Shown here piece by piece: positions 16,207-25,369 of a stretch of 51,020 nt of DNA; position 1 is the first letter of the stretch, and the number at the start of each line of letters is the position of its first letter. The stretch is from Clostridia bacterium (GTDB taxonomy: Bacteria; Bacillota; Clostridia; Oscillospirales; CAG-272). A program made the position numbers and the translations under genes. The notes beneath the pieces were generated by a model, which did not search any database, was not told the origin of the DNA, and saw only the letters and a program-made list of their open reading frames with translations. Location of the stretch: the NCBI GenBank assembly GCA_017508195.1, contig JAFVZL010000024.1, positions 1 to 51,020 on the forward strand, in the 5' to 3' direction.

Positions 16207-18678
16207 ATGCGTAAAGTATTAATTACATTTTTAAGCATTTTATGCTTGTTACTGCTATCCTTCGGTCTCTCGGCTTGTACCGAGACGCCACCCGAGACAC
16301 CGCCCGCCGTGGACGACGGTCAGATAATTAACGGCGGATTTGAGTCTGCCGATCTCTCGGGATGGACCATAGAGTACGGAGATGCCTTCGACGACGATTG
16401 CATATCCTCAAAGGAGAGCTTCACCTTCGCTGACGATGCGAATAACAACGTTATTTCGATCAACCATACCGGCAATTGGTATCTCACGGGTAAGGGTTAT
16501 CACGGTAAGTATTCGGGCGCGAGAACGGGCGCTATCCGTTCTGTGGCGTTCACCGTACCCGACGACGGTTCGGTAAGCCTTAAGCTTGCGGGCGGTGCTC
16601 TGACCGTAGGAAAGGGCACGGGAGCACCCGAGAAGGCAAGGGAAAGACTTTGCTTCGTCGGCTTCTATCTTAAGGAGAACGATAAGCTTATCGCTATGCA
16701 GACCAACGAGTACTTCCACGAGCATACCGAAAGCTACATTATCCCCGAAAGATACGCATCGGGCGTATATAACACCGATAACTTCTATGAATATTACCTC
16801 GATCTCTCCGAATATGTCGGAAAAGAGGTATACATCAGAGTAGTTGATAACGATGAGAGCTACTACTACGGATATATCGCGGTAGACGATATCAGAATAG
16901 GTAGCGATGCCGAGCCTCAGGTCGAGGGTGAGTTCTTCACCAAGGTCACCGACTACGTCGATGATATCGATGCTCCTTCCGTAAACGAGATCAAGAACGG
17001 CAGCTTTGAGACCGGCTCGCTTGCGGGCTGGACGGTCGTTGAGGGTGACGCCTTCTCGAACGAGGGAGTAAACACCGAGAGCGTTTGGTGGAACGAGAAT
17101 ATCACCTACTCGCGCGACGGTGACTATCATTACGGAAAATATATGCCCTCGGCAACGGGCGTCATGCGCTCCTCGGAGTTTGTCCTCGGCGGCTCGGGCT
17201 ACGTCAGCTACAAGCTCGGCGGCTGCTCCGATAACAACGCTACCTATATAAGATTTATGGTAAAGCGCGGTGAGGAGGCAGTCGAGGTTGCGAGATACTC
17301 CAACTTCAAGTATTGGAATTTCCAGTTCCCCTACGTACAGAATGGTATGCGCCTTCTGAATCTTGTTCAGTATTACGCGGATCTTTCCGCATACATCGGT
17401 GAGACGATGTACATCGAGGTTATCGATAACAACACCTCACCCGACGAGCTCGGCTGTATCGTGCTCGATAGCGTCAAGACCTATTGGAAGGAAAAGCCCC
17501 TCTGGATAGACAGCGAGTCCTTCCTCGCAAGATACGAATCCGACGTTATAATCAAGAGCGAGTATCAGGTAGAGAACGGCGGATTTGAGACGGGTGACCT
17601 TACCGGCTGGACCCTCGAGGGCGGTAATATAGGTAAGGTAACGAACGCATACGGCTGGTGGAGAGAGAACTTCCCCTACAACAAGAAGGGCACCTACCTC
17701 TTCTCGGGTATCGTAGACGAGGGCGCGGGTATCCTCGAGTCGAATAAGGGAACTCTTACGAGCTCCGCGTTTATCGTCGGCGGCTCGGGCTATATCACCT
17801 ATATGCTCGGCGGCGGCGGTAATCCCCTTGAATGTTATATTTCCATTATTGATGCCGAGAGCGAGGAGGAGCTTCTCCGCTTCTCGAACAGACTCTTCTC
17901 TGATAGAGGCACAGGCATAATCAACAACGGAAGCAACCTCGCGAACATGGTGATGTACAAGGCTGACCTTTCCGAGTACATGGGCAGAAGCTTAAAGATC
18001 CGCTTAGTAGATAACTCCGAGAGCAATTGGGGACTGTTTACCGCAGACAGCTTCGTCACCTATTATAAGGATGCTGCCGGTGTACCCGAGAAGGCAAACC
18101 TCGCTATCGATATGCCTCGCGGCATACTCGGTGAGGATAACGTGTACCAGGTCCTCAACGGTGACTTTGAGTCGGGCGATCTCACGGGTTGGACACTCAG
18201 CTCTGTGGGTGATGACGGTGAGATAGGCTACGTATCCTTGCAGGACGTATTCTGGAGAGCGAGCGAAAAGCTCTACGGCAAGGACGGTAAATTCCTCTTC
18301 AGCGGTATTGAGGACGTCAACGGTAATATGGAAGCGGCTCACGGCACTCTCACAAGCTCCGAGTTCACCGTTGGCGGCTCGGGCTATATCACCTTCAAGC
18401 TCGGCGGCGGCTATAACGACGAGTGCTATATTGAGATAGTCGATGCCGCAACCGACGTGGCAATAGCAAAATATCACAACGATAACGCGGACAGCTACGA
18501 GGGAAGAATGTTCCTCTTCAAGGCTGATCTATCCGAGTTTATGGGAAAAAATGTTTACATAAGAGTAGTGGATAACGCTTCTGAGGCTTGGGGATGCCTT
18601 GCCGTTGACAGCTTCATCACCTACTATGAGTCGGCCGACGATCTTCCCGAGGCTGCTCTTATCGAGAGCAAAATATAA
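16207..18678 (+). CDS. Lipoprotein with four CBM38-like modules, putative fructan-binding protein
   Basis: This 823-residue lipoprotein has lipobox LSAC (Cys24) and no recognisable catalytic domain. Four related modules start near residues 41, 262, 456 and 650. Each opens with a motif like NGGFETGDLTGWT, has a central SS.F.VGGSGYITY..GGG segment and closes with a VDN....G....D pattern. This pattern resembles CBM38, the inulin-binding family of cyclo-inulooligosaccharide fructanotransferase, though I cannot run the search. The ATG at 16207 follows GGAGGG. It sits nine bases after a GH32 gene and before two further proteins with the same modules, suggesting a cell-surface fructan capture role. 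Confidence 0.82.
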   Translation: MRKVLITFLSILCLLLLSFGLSACTETPPETPPAVDDGQIINGGFESADLSGWTIEYGDAFDDDCISSKESFTFADDANNNVISINHTGNWYLTGKGYHGKYSGARTGAIRSVAFTVPDDGSVSLKLAGGALTVGKGTGAPEKARERLCFVGFYLKENDKLIAMQTNEYFHEHTESYIIPERYASGVYNTDNFYEYYLDLSEYVGKEVYIRVVDNDESYYYGYIAVDDIRIGSDAEPQVEGEFFTKVTDYVDDIDAPSVNEIKNGSFETGSLAGWTVVEGDAFSNEGVNTESVWWNENITYSRDGDYHYGKYMPSATGVMRSSEFVLGGSGYVSYKLGGCSDNNATYIRFMVKRGEEAVEVARYSNFKYWNFQFPYVQNGMRLLNLVQYYADLSAYIGETMYIEVIDNNTSPDELGCIVLDSVKTYWKEKPLWIDSESFLARYESDVIIKSEYQVENGGFETGDLTGWTLEGGNIGKVTNAYGWWRENFPYNKKGTYLFSGIVDEGAGILESNKGTLTSSAFIVGGSGYITYMLGGGGNPLECYISIIDAESEEELLRFSNRLFSDRGTGIINNGSNLANMVMYKADLSEYMGRSLKIRLVDNSESNWGLFTADSFVTYYKDAAGVPEKANLAIDMPRGILGEDNVYQVLNGDFESGDLTGWTLSSVGDDGEIGYVSLQDVFWRASEKLYGKDGKFLFSGIEDVNGNMEAAHGTLTSSEFTVGGSGYITFKLGGGYNDECYIEIVDAATDVAIAKYHNDNADSYEGRMFLFKADLSEFMGKNVYIRVVDNASEAWGCLAVDSFITYYESADDLPEAALIESKI

Positions 18679-18726
18679 TCGATCAATCAAAGCATAAATA
18701 CAAAATTTCTTAAGAAAGGAGAAGAC

Positions 18727-18864
18727 ATGATAAACCTTAAAAATACCCCATATGCTTCACCGGAGCTCGAGGTTATCAGGCTGGAGCGAGCGGATATACT
18801 GACTGCGTCCGGCGGCGGGTCTGACGGATACGTGTCGGATGACAACGTAGACGACGAATGGTAA
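18727..18864 (+). CDS. 45-residue peptide of the PELEVI...DILTAS type, unknown function
   Basis: The ATG is preceded by a strong AAAGGAGA. The peptide starts MINLKNTPYASPELEVIRLE, continues with ADILTASGGG and ends in an acidic Asp-rich tail closing EW. No signal peptide is present. Short peptides with a PELEVI..-type core followed by D[IV][IL]T.SGG recur in gut Clostridia and Bacteroidetes genomes, as far as I recall, and have no established role. Leader-peptide-like architecture (helical acidic leader, then a Gly/Ser/Asp-rich core) makes a modified peptide conceivable, but no maturation enzyme is seen nearby. It lies between two CBM38-like genes in the same operon. Confidence 0.65.
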   Translation: MINLKNTPYASPELEVIRLERADILTASGGGSDGYVSDDNVDDEW

Positions 18865-18900
18865 TTATCTGAAACAAAAAACATTTTGAAAGGGAAAGAT

Positions 18901-21243
18901 ATGAAAAAGACAAATTTTGCAAGAATATCAGTTCTTGTGCTTTCTATCGCAATTCTCCTTGTGTGTGCTATGGCAGTCACCGCGATGGCGGCAGATGTAT
19001 CGACCGCTGAGTTCGGAAGCATCTCCGTTGCATACGGCGACAAGGTTGCTATCCGCGTTGCGGTAGATGCGACCAAGGAAGAAATTGAGAACGGCGACAT
19101 CACCGTATCCTACACACTTAACGGCGAAACCAAGAACGCTACCTATAAGGAAACCGATGAGAACGGTACCGTATGGGTAATGACCGAGGGCATCGCGGCA
19201 TACGATCTTGCCGAGGTTGTCAGCTTTGATTCCTACATAGGCGAAACTCAGGTAGAGTCCGGCCGCACGTACAGCGTGGCGCAGTTCCTTTACAGAATGC
19301 TCTACACCGGAAAAGAGATATCCGATGAGTACAGAAATCTCTACGAGGCTCTTCTTGCATACGGTGAGGCTGCACAGATCGCTCTTGATAAGAACGCTGA
19401 TGCGCTTGTAACCGATTCCACCATTGTATTCACCAAGAACGCTGAGGTTAAACTCGGCACAGGCAGCTACGTTTTCGCTCCCGCAGCTGATGCTGAGATC
19501 GTTCCCGTATGGAACGGTAACATTCCTTTAGGCTCTGAGCTCTGCGGATGGAACATCATTGATAACGGTGTCGAGAAGGCTGTTGAGCTCGGCTTCACCG
19601 CTTCGGGTGTAGTTGAGGTCGTAAGCCCCGTATACGCTGAGCTTGATCCCACCCCCTTCATCCTTGCTAACGGCGGCTTCGAGTACGGTCTTGAGGGCTG
19701 GACTCTCGTCGGCAATATCGGTAACGTAAGTGCTGACGCAAGCTATTGGACTAACGAGAATGACGGTAACGGCTATGCATTCGGTAAGGACGGAGAGTAT
19801 ATGTTCTCCGCTTATGCTCCCGGTGCTTCCGAGGGTGCGGTAGGTACTCTCACAAGTTCAAGCTTCACCGTTGGCGGCTCGGGCTTCGTAACCTTTAAGC
19901 TCGGTGCTATGAAGGACGGCAACTACGTTTACGTAGACGTTGTTGACGCAGAAACTAAGGAAATACTCGCTCGCTACTACAACGGTCTTTGGGCAGATAC
20001 CACCGACGGAATGAAGAGCGGATGCACTCTCGTTGCTTACAAGGCTGACCTCTCCGCCTTCCTCGGCAGAAACGTATTCTTCCGCATCAGCGATAACGCA
20101 GACAGCGGCTACGGCCTCTTCTTCGCTGACAGCTTCAACACCTACTATGTAACCGAGCCCGAGGGCTTCAATGATGCAACCCCTGTAAATTACGAGGTTT
20201 CGGGTACTATCTACGATCTGTTTAACGGCGGCTTCGAGTACGGTGACGTACAGGGCTGGTGGAACAACGGTGAGCCCGGTAAGGTAACGGGTGCAGACGC
20301 GTTCTTCAGCGGAGTCGCGTACGGCAAGGACGGCAACTTCCTTTACAGCGGAGTTGAGGATCACGGCGCAGGTAACGGCAGAGAGGGTAACACCGGTGTG
20401 CTTACGAGCTCTGTATTCGAGCTTGGCGGAAACGGCTATATCACCTATATGCTCGGCGGCGGTAACGCACTTTGCTACGTTCAGGTCATCGACGCTGCAA
20501 CGGGTGAGATCCTTGCAAGATACCGTCAGCAGGCGAGAAACGATGCGGTTCTCGTAACCTACGTTGCAGATCTTACCGAGTATATCGGAAGAACTCTCAG
20601 AATTCAGGTCGTTGATAAGGCGACGAGCGATTGGGGCTGCGTATCCTTCGATAACGTAGTGACCTATTACGACACTATCCCCGAGGGCCTTAGCGCTATC
20701 GACGTAAAGGGCGAGCTCGTTAACGGCAGCTTCGAGGACGGAAATCTTAACGGCTGGACAATGAACATCACCGAGGCAGGCGCTCACAACACCGTTGGTT
20801 GGGTAGCTGATACCGAGATCGATGCAGAGTGGTACGCTAAGAACGATGATACTAAGGATGGAAACTTCCTCTTCACCTTCGCAAGACCTGGTGACGTCAA
20901 CTGTGAGAACACCAAGGGAACTCTTTCGAGCTCGACCTTCGTTCTTAATCAGAACTCCTACGTTGCCTTCAAGTTCGGCGGCGCGGGCGGATCGGTCAAC
21001 CATGACGTGCACGTTCAGCTTTGCCTCGCTGACGGAACGGTTATCGCAACCTTCTATAACGATGCTGAGGGTAAGGTCAACACCAGAATGAACGCTTACT
21101 TCTACCAGTATACGGCAGAGGCTGCAGAGTGCTTCTTCAGAGTAGTGGATAACTCCACTGGTGACTACGGATGCTTCGTAGTTGACGATTTCAGAGTAAA
21201 TCTCGAAGAGGCTCCCGAGGGCTTCATCCCCGCTATTCAGTAA
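18901..21243 (+). CDS. Exported protein with three CBM38-like modules
   Basis: This 780-residue secreted protein has an N-terminal signal peptide ending in an AMA-type signal peptidase I site (about residue 31) and no lipobox. Residues about 33-210 form a domain found in clostridial surface proteins, with a helical part containing QFLYRMLY and LLAYGEAAQ. Three modules start near residues 255, 439 and 605. They carry the NGGFE...GW opening, the VGGSGFVTFKLG-type core and the closing VDN/SDN...G pattern. The ATG at 18901 follows AAAGGGAAAG. No anchoring motif is visible at the C-terminus. The last 1.46 kb are almost identical in sequence to the end of the gene at 21446. Confidence 0.8.
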   Translation: MKKTNFARISVLVLSIAILLVCAMAVTAMAADVSTAEFGSISVAYGDKVAIRVAVDATKEEIENGDITVSYTLNGETKNATYKETDENGTVWVMTEGIAAYDLAEVVSFDSYIGETQVESGRTYSVAQFLYRMLYTGKEISDEYRNLYEALLAYGEAAQIALDKNADALVTDSTIVFTKNAEVKLGTGSYVFAPAADAEIVPVWNGNIPLGSELCGWNIIDNGVEKAVELGFTASGVVEVVSPVYAELDPTPFILANGGFEYGLEGWTLVGNIGNVSADASYWTNENDGNGYAFGKDGEYMFSAYAPGASEGAVGTLTSSSFTVGGSGFVTFKLGAMKDGNYVYVDVVDAETKEILARYYNGLWADTTDGMKSGCTLVAYKADLSAFLGRNVFFRISDNADSGYGLFFADSFNTYYVTEPEGFNDATPVNYEVSGTIYDLFNGGFEYGDVQGWWNNGEPGKVTGADAFFSGVAYGKDGNFLYSGVEDHGAGNGREGNTGVLTSSVFELGGNGYITYMLGGGNALCYVQVIDAATGEILARYRQQARNDAVLVTYVADLTEYIGRTLRIQVVDKATSDWGCVSFDNVVTYYDTIPEGLSAIDVKGELVNGSFEDGNLNGWTMNITEAGAHNTVGWVADTEIDAEWYAKNDDTKDGNFLFTFARPGDVNCENTKGTLSSSTFVLNQNSYVAFKFGGAGGSVNHDVHVQLCLADGTVIATFYNDAEGKVNTRMNAYFYQYTAEAAECFFRVVDNSTGDYGCFVVDDFRVNLEEAPEGFIPAIQ
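19780..21243 (+). repeat. 1.46-kb coding duplication, copy A
   Basis: The three-module 3' part of this gene aligns without gaps to 23828-25291 at a constant offset of 4048 bases, with scattered, mostly silent differences. The similarity drops abruptly before about 19780, within the first module. Confidence 0.85.
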
Positions 21244-21319
21244 TACTGAATATGCTCTCACCCGACAAGGGGAGAGGGTAAGATAAACAGCTACGGTGGG
21301 TGCTGCGGTTAACCGAGCG

Positions 21320-21351
21320 CCCACGGGATAAGGCTTATCCCCCGCCGTGGG
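21320..21351 (+). other. GC-rich hairpin in the 21244-21445 intergenic gap
   Basis: CCCACGG (21320-21326) and CCGTGGG (21345-21351) enclose a GATAA/TTATC stem. No T-run follows, so it is not a standard terminator. It could stabilise the upstream mRNA or attenuate expression of the next gene. A second, weaker CTCTC/GAGAG pairing precedes it near 21255-21280. Confidence 0.4.
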
Positions 21352-21445
21352 GTGGGGGAGAAGCAAATAACTCTATATAGACGCGCTTAAATGTAAGCGC
21401 AAAAAGATCCAGCAGCTCTAATAAATAATTAGGGAAGAAACAATA

Positions 21446-24400
21446 ATGAAAAGATCATTTATAACAAAAGCTTTAATTGCAGCACTGATCGTTCTTACGG
21501 TCGTGCTTTCGGCTGTCAGCTGCGGTAATAATCCCGCAGACTCTTCGGCAAACAAGGAAGCTCTTATGGCAGAGATCGCTCTCGAGATAACCGAGCAGGG
21601 CGATTACACAGCCGCTTCTTATAACGCCTATGTGGCAAAGCTCGGCGAGGCAAAGGACATCGCTGACGATGCGGCGGCTACCCAGGATGCCGTTGACAAG
21701 GCTCTGGCGGCACTCTCTGAGGCAAGACTCGCTCTCGCGGTAAGAACCGTCGAGACAGTGGAGGGCGGAAAAAAGGAGATCACGATCATTCCCGATACCC
21801 CGCGCGAGATCGTTATTGCCGATTACATCAATACAAACGGCTTAAGCAAGATCACCTATACGATAAAGGCAAGTAACGCGGTCGTATCCGTGGGTGAGGT
21901 TGCAAACGGCAAATTTGCTATTACGGCAGGTTCCGTAAATAAGCCTACCGATCTTACTTTATCCATCGCGGCACTCTATGACGGTGTGGAAAAGGCAAAG
22001 GTCGAGCTTACTGTTCATATCTCCGATGACGTAGCACCCACTCTTAAGGGTGAGGAGATCGTTAAGGAGTATGACTTACTTACTTATGAAAACAAGGATG
22101 AGGTCACTATTGACTTCGCGGAAAACGTAAATAACCCCAGCTCCCTCGAGCTTATCTACACCGTAAAGCGCGGTGACGAGGCTCTCGAGCTTGACGGCTC
22201 TCGTTACGTATACAGCTTCGGCAGCTATACCACCGAGTATGCTTATGAAACCTTCTCTGTAACGGTTGCTTACACTGCAAACGGTGTCTCGGGCACTCTC
22301 GAGTACACCTATAAGCTCGGTGTAAGAGATACGCGTGCGTACGGTGTTCAGAACGGCGGCTTTGAAAACGGACTTGACGGATGGACCTACACGTCCGACG
22401 ACGATGCTCCCTTCGGCGGTATCGATAACAAGGATACCTTCTGGGATCAGGGCTTCGCTATGAATAACGTAGGTAATTACTTCTCTGCATACGCAGAGGG
22501 CGCTCACGAGGCATCGATGGGTACGCTCGCATCTCCTTACTTCGTTGCAAAGGGTGATTACGCTACCTATATGCTCGGCGGAGCAGGTAACCCTAACGTT
22601 TATATCACTATTGAAAACAAGGCGGGTGAGGTGCTCGCACTTTACCGCAATACCAAGTTCAGAGATCTGCCCGCGGGTGAGTTCACTCTCGATGAGCAGT
22701 TCGCTATGGTTGGCGCGACGGTATTCGTCTGCAACCTCGTAACCTATAAGGTAAGCATCTCCGAATTCGAGGGAGAGGAAGTAAGATTCGTTATCCACGA
22801 TCACGCATCCTCCGGTTGGGGAGTTGTGTTCTTCGACGAGCTCGTCACCTACTATTCCGACTCCGAGTCTGTTCCCGAGAACGCAGTTCTCGCTGAGAAT
22901 CTTCTCGCTGACAAGACCGAGCTCCTTGCCGAGATCGCTCTCGGTGTCACCGAGCAGGGTGACTACACCGCTGATAGCTACGCCGCTTACTCGGAAAAGC
23001 TTGCTGAGGCTAAGCTTGTTGCAGCTAACGTTGCGGCTACCGAGGCAGAGGTCGATGCGGCACTCGAGGCACTCACCGCGCTCCGCAAGGCGCTCGCACT
23101 CAGACCCGTTCTTGCGGTAGAGAACGATAACAATAGCCATAGACTTATCTCGGGCGACTCGCTTGAGATCATCCTCGCGGATTATATCAACGCTAACGGC
23201 TTAAGCAAGATCACCTACGAGCTTCTTGCAGATAAGGCTGCGCTCATCATAGGCACAGTCTCGGACGGTAAATTCACCGTTACTGCGGCTGACGTAGACG
23301 AGGCTGCCGATGTCACACTGACTATCGGCGTTTATTACGATAACAGTCTTGCTCTTACCGTAACGCTTACGTTCAAGGTGACCAACGACGAGATCCCCGT
23401 TCTGCTCGAGGACGAGATAGTCAGCGAGTACGACGTATACGAGCTCGGTAACAAGGAGAGCATCCTGCTCGACCTCTCAAAGAATGTTTACAGCACGGGC
23501 AGCCTTGCACTCAGCTACTCGGTAAGCTACGGCGGAAGCAGCGTCAATCTTGACGGCTCCGAGTACACCTTTAACCTCGGTGAGTATAACGATAAGACTA
23601 CAAACGAGGTAATTACCGTAACCGTTTCCTACACGGCAAACAGTGTCGCACAGTCGATCACCTATACCTACATTCTTAAAATGACCGACAGCACCGCATA
23701 CAGACTCGCGAACGGCGGCTTTGAGAACGGCCTTGACGGCTGGGATAAGGTCGGCAATATCGGAGATGTAAGCACAGATAAGAATTATTGGGTAGAGGAG
23801 TGGGAGAATAACGGACTTGGATACGAGTTCGGTATGGACGGAGAGTATATGTTCTCCGCTTACGCTCCCGGTGCTCTCGAGAGTGCGGTAGGTACTCTTA
23901 CGAGCTCCACCTTCACCGTTGGCGGCTCTGGCTTCGTAACCTTCAAGCTCGGTGCTATGAAGGACGGCAACTACGTTTACGTAGACGTTGTTGACGCAGA
24001 AACTAAGGAAATTCTCGCTCGCTACTACAACGGTCTTTGGGCAGATACCACCGACGGACTGAAGAGCGGATGTACCCTCGTTGCTTACAAGGCTGACCTC
24101 TCCGAATTTATGGGTAAAGAGGTATTCTTCCGCATCAGCGATAACGCAGACAGCGGCTACGGTCTCTTCTTCGCTGACAGCTTCAACACCTACTACGTAA
24201 CCGAGCCCGAGGGCTTCAATGATGCAACCCCCGTAAATTACGAGGTTTCGGGTACTATTTACGATCTCTTCAACGGCGGCTTCGAGTACGGCGACGTACA
24301 GGGCTGGTGGAACAACGGTGTGCCCGGTAAGGTAACGGGTGCAGAGGCGTTCTTCAGCGGAGTCGCGTACGGCAAGGACGGCAACTTCCTTTACAGCGGT

Positions 24401-25291
24401 GTTGAGGACTTCGGATCGGGTGTATTACTCGAAGGAAATATGGGCGTGCTTACGAGCTCCGTATTCGAGCTTGGCGGAAACGGCTATATCACCTATATGC
24501 TCGGTGGCGGTAACGCACTTTGCTACGTTCAGGTCATCGACGCTGTAACGGGCGAGATCCTTGCAAGATACCGTCAGCAGGTGAGAAACGATGCGGTTCT
24601 CGTAACCTACGTTGCAGATCTTACCGAGTATATCGGAAAAACTCTCAGAATTCAGGTCGTTGATAAGGCAACGAGCGATTGGGGCTGCGTATCCTTCGAT
24701 AACGTAGTGACCTATTATGACACTATCCCCGAGGGCCTTAGCGCTATCGACGTAAAGGGCGAGCTCGTTAACGGCAGCTTCGAGGACGGAAATCTTAACG
24801 GCTGGACCATGAACATCACCGAGGCAGGCGCTCACAACACACTTGGTTGGGTAGCCGATACCGAGATCGATGCAGAGTGGTACGCCAAGAACGACGGTAC
24901 TAAGGACGGAAGCTTCCTCTTCACCTTCGTTACTACCGGTGACGTCAACTGTGAGAACACCAAGGGAACTCTTTCAAGCTCTACCTTCGTTCTTGAAAAG
25001 AACTCCTACGTAGCCTTCAGGTTTGGCGGCGCAGGCGCAGCGGTCAACCATGACGTGCACGTTCAGCTTTGCCTCGCTGACGGAACGGTTATCGCAACCT
25101 TCTATAACGATGCTGAGGGTAAGGTCAACACAAGAATGAACGCTTACTATTACCAGTACACGGCAGAGTTGGCAGAGTGCTTCTTCAGAGTAGTGGATAA
25201 CTCCACGGGTGACTACGGATGCTTCGTAGTTGACGATTTCAGAGTAAATCTCGATGAGGCTCCCGAGGGCTTCATCCCCGCTATTCAGTAA
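21446..25291 (+). CDS. Giant lipoprotein with FIVAR-like, Ig-like and CBM38-like modules
   Basis: At 1281 residues this is the largest protein in the locus. A signal peptide ends at Cys26 (SAVSC). The first block has a FIVAR-like helical domain (about 35-95), two Ig-like domains (about 100-300) and a CBM38-like module starting near 300. A second block repeats this order: FIVAR-like about 490-555, two Ig-like domains, and a module near 753. Two more modules start near 941 and 1105. It has no catalytic motif. The FIVAR-like and Ig-like parts probably act as spacers that hold binding modules away from the wall. The start has GGGAAGAAAC before the ATG. It lies between another module protein and a cytoplasmic GH32. 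Fructan binding is inferred. Confidence 0.82.
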   Translation: MKRSFITKALIAALIVLTVVLSAVSCGNNPADSSANKEALMAEIALEITEQGDYTAASYNAYVAKLGEAKDIADDAAATQDAVDKALAALSEARLALAVRTVETVEGGKKEITIIPDTPREIVIADYINTNGLSKITYTIKASNAVVSVGEVANGKFAITAGSVNKPTDLTLSIAALYDGVEKAKVELTVHISDDVAPTLKGEEIVKEYDLLTYENKDEVTIDFAENVNNPSSLELIYTVKRGDEALELDGSRYVYSFGSYTTEYAYETFSVTVAYTANGVSGTLEYTYKLGVRDTRAYGVQNGGFENGLDGWTYTSDDDAPFGGIDNKDTFWDQGFAMNNVGNYFSAYAEGAHEASMGTLASPYFVAKGDYATYMLGGAGNPNVYITIENKAGEVLALYRNTKFRDLPAGEFTLDEQFAMVGATVFVCNLVTYKVSISEFEGEEVRFVIHDHASSGWGVVFFDELVTYYSDSESVPENAVLAENLLADKTELLAEIALGVTEQGDYTADSYAAYSEKLAEAKLVAANVAATEAEVDAALEALTALRKALALRPVLAVENDNNSHRLISGDSLEIILADYINANGLSKITYELLADKAALIIGTVSDGKFTVTAADVDEAADVTLTIGVYYDNSLALTVTLTFKVTNDEIPVLLEDEIVSEYDVYELGNKESILLDLSKNVYSTGSLALSYSVSYGGSSVNLDGSEYTFNLGEYNDKTTNEVITVTVSYTANSVAQSITYTYILKMTDSTAYRLANGGFENGLDGWDKVGNIGDVSTDKNYWVEEWENNGLGYEFGMDGEYMFSAYAPGALESAVGTLTSSTFTVGGSGFVTFKLGAMKDGNYVYVDVVDAETKEILARYYNGLWADTTDGLKSGCTLVAYKADLSEFMGKEVFFRISDNADSGYGLFFADSFNTYYVTEPEGFNDATPVNYEVSGTIYDLFNGGFEYGDVQGWWNNGVPGKVTGAEAFFSGVAYGKDGNFLYSGVEDFGSGVLLEGNMGVLTSSVFELGGNGYITYMLGGGNALCYVQVIDAVTGEILARYRQQVRNDAVLVTYVADLTEYIGKTLRIQVVDKATSDWGCVSFDNVVTYYDTIPEGLSAIDVKGELVNGSFEDGNLNGWTMNITEAGAHNTLGWVADTEIDAEWYAKNDGTKDGSFLFTFVTTGDVNCENTKGTLSSSTFVLEKNSYVAFRFGGAGAAVNHDVHVQLCLADGTVIATFYNDAEGKVNTRMNAYYYQYTAELAECFFRVVDNSTGDYGCFVVDDFRVNLDEAPEGFIPAIQ
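23828..25291 (+). repeat. 1.46-kb coding duplication, copy B
   Basis: This is the counterpart of 19780-21243. The reading frame is preserved throughout and both copies end with the same codons and stop. The high nucleotide identity implies recent duplication or ongoing gene conversion. Confidence 0.85.
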
Positions 25292-25369
25292 AGACGTTAC
25301 TATTAACAAAATTAAACAATGCTCCCCTGCCCATCGCGGCAGGGGAGACAAAAGCGAGAAACAAAAAAT

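Noticed and set aside
25319-25369. Longer start of the cytoplasmic GH32
   Set aside because: It would encode the strand of a GC-rich hairpin and add a tail not expected before the propeller. The start is still uncertain because the ribosome binding site at 25370 is weak.
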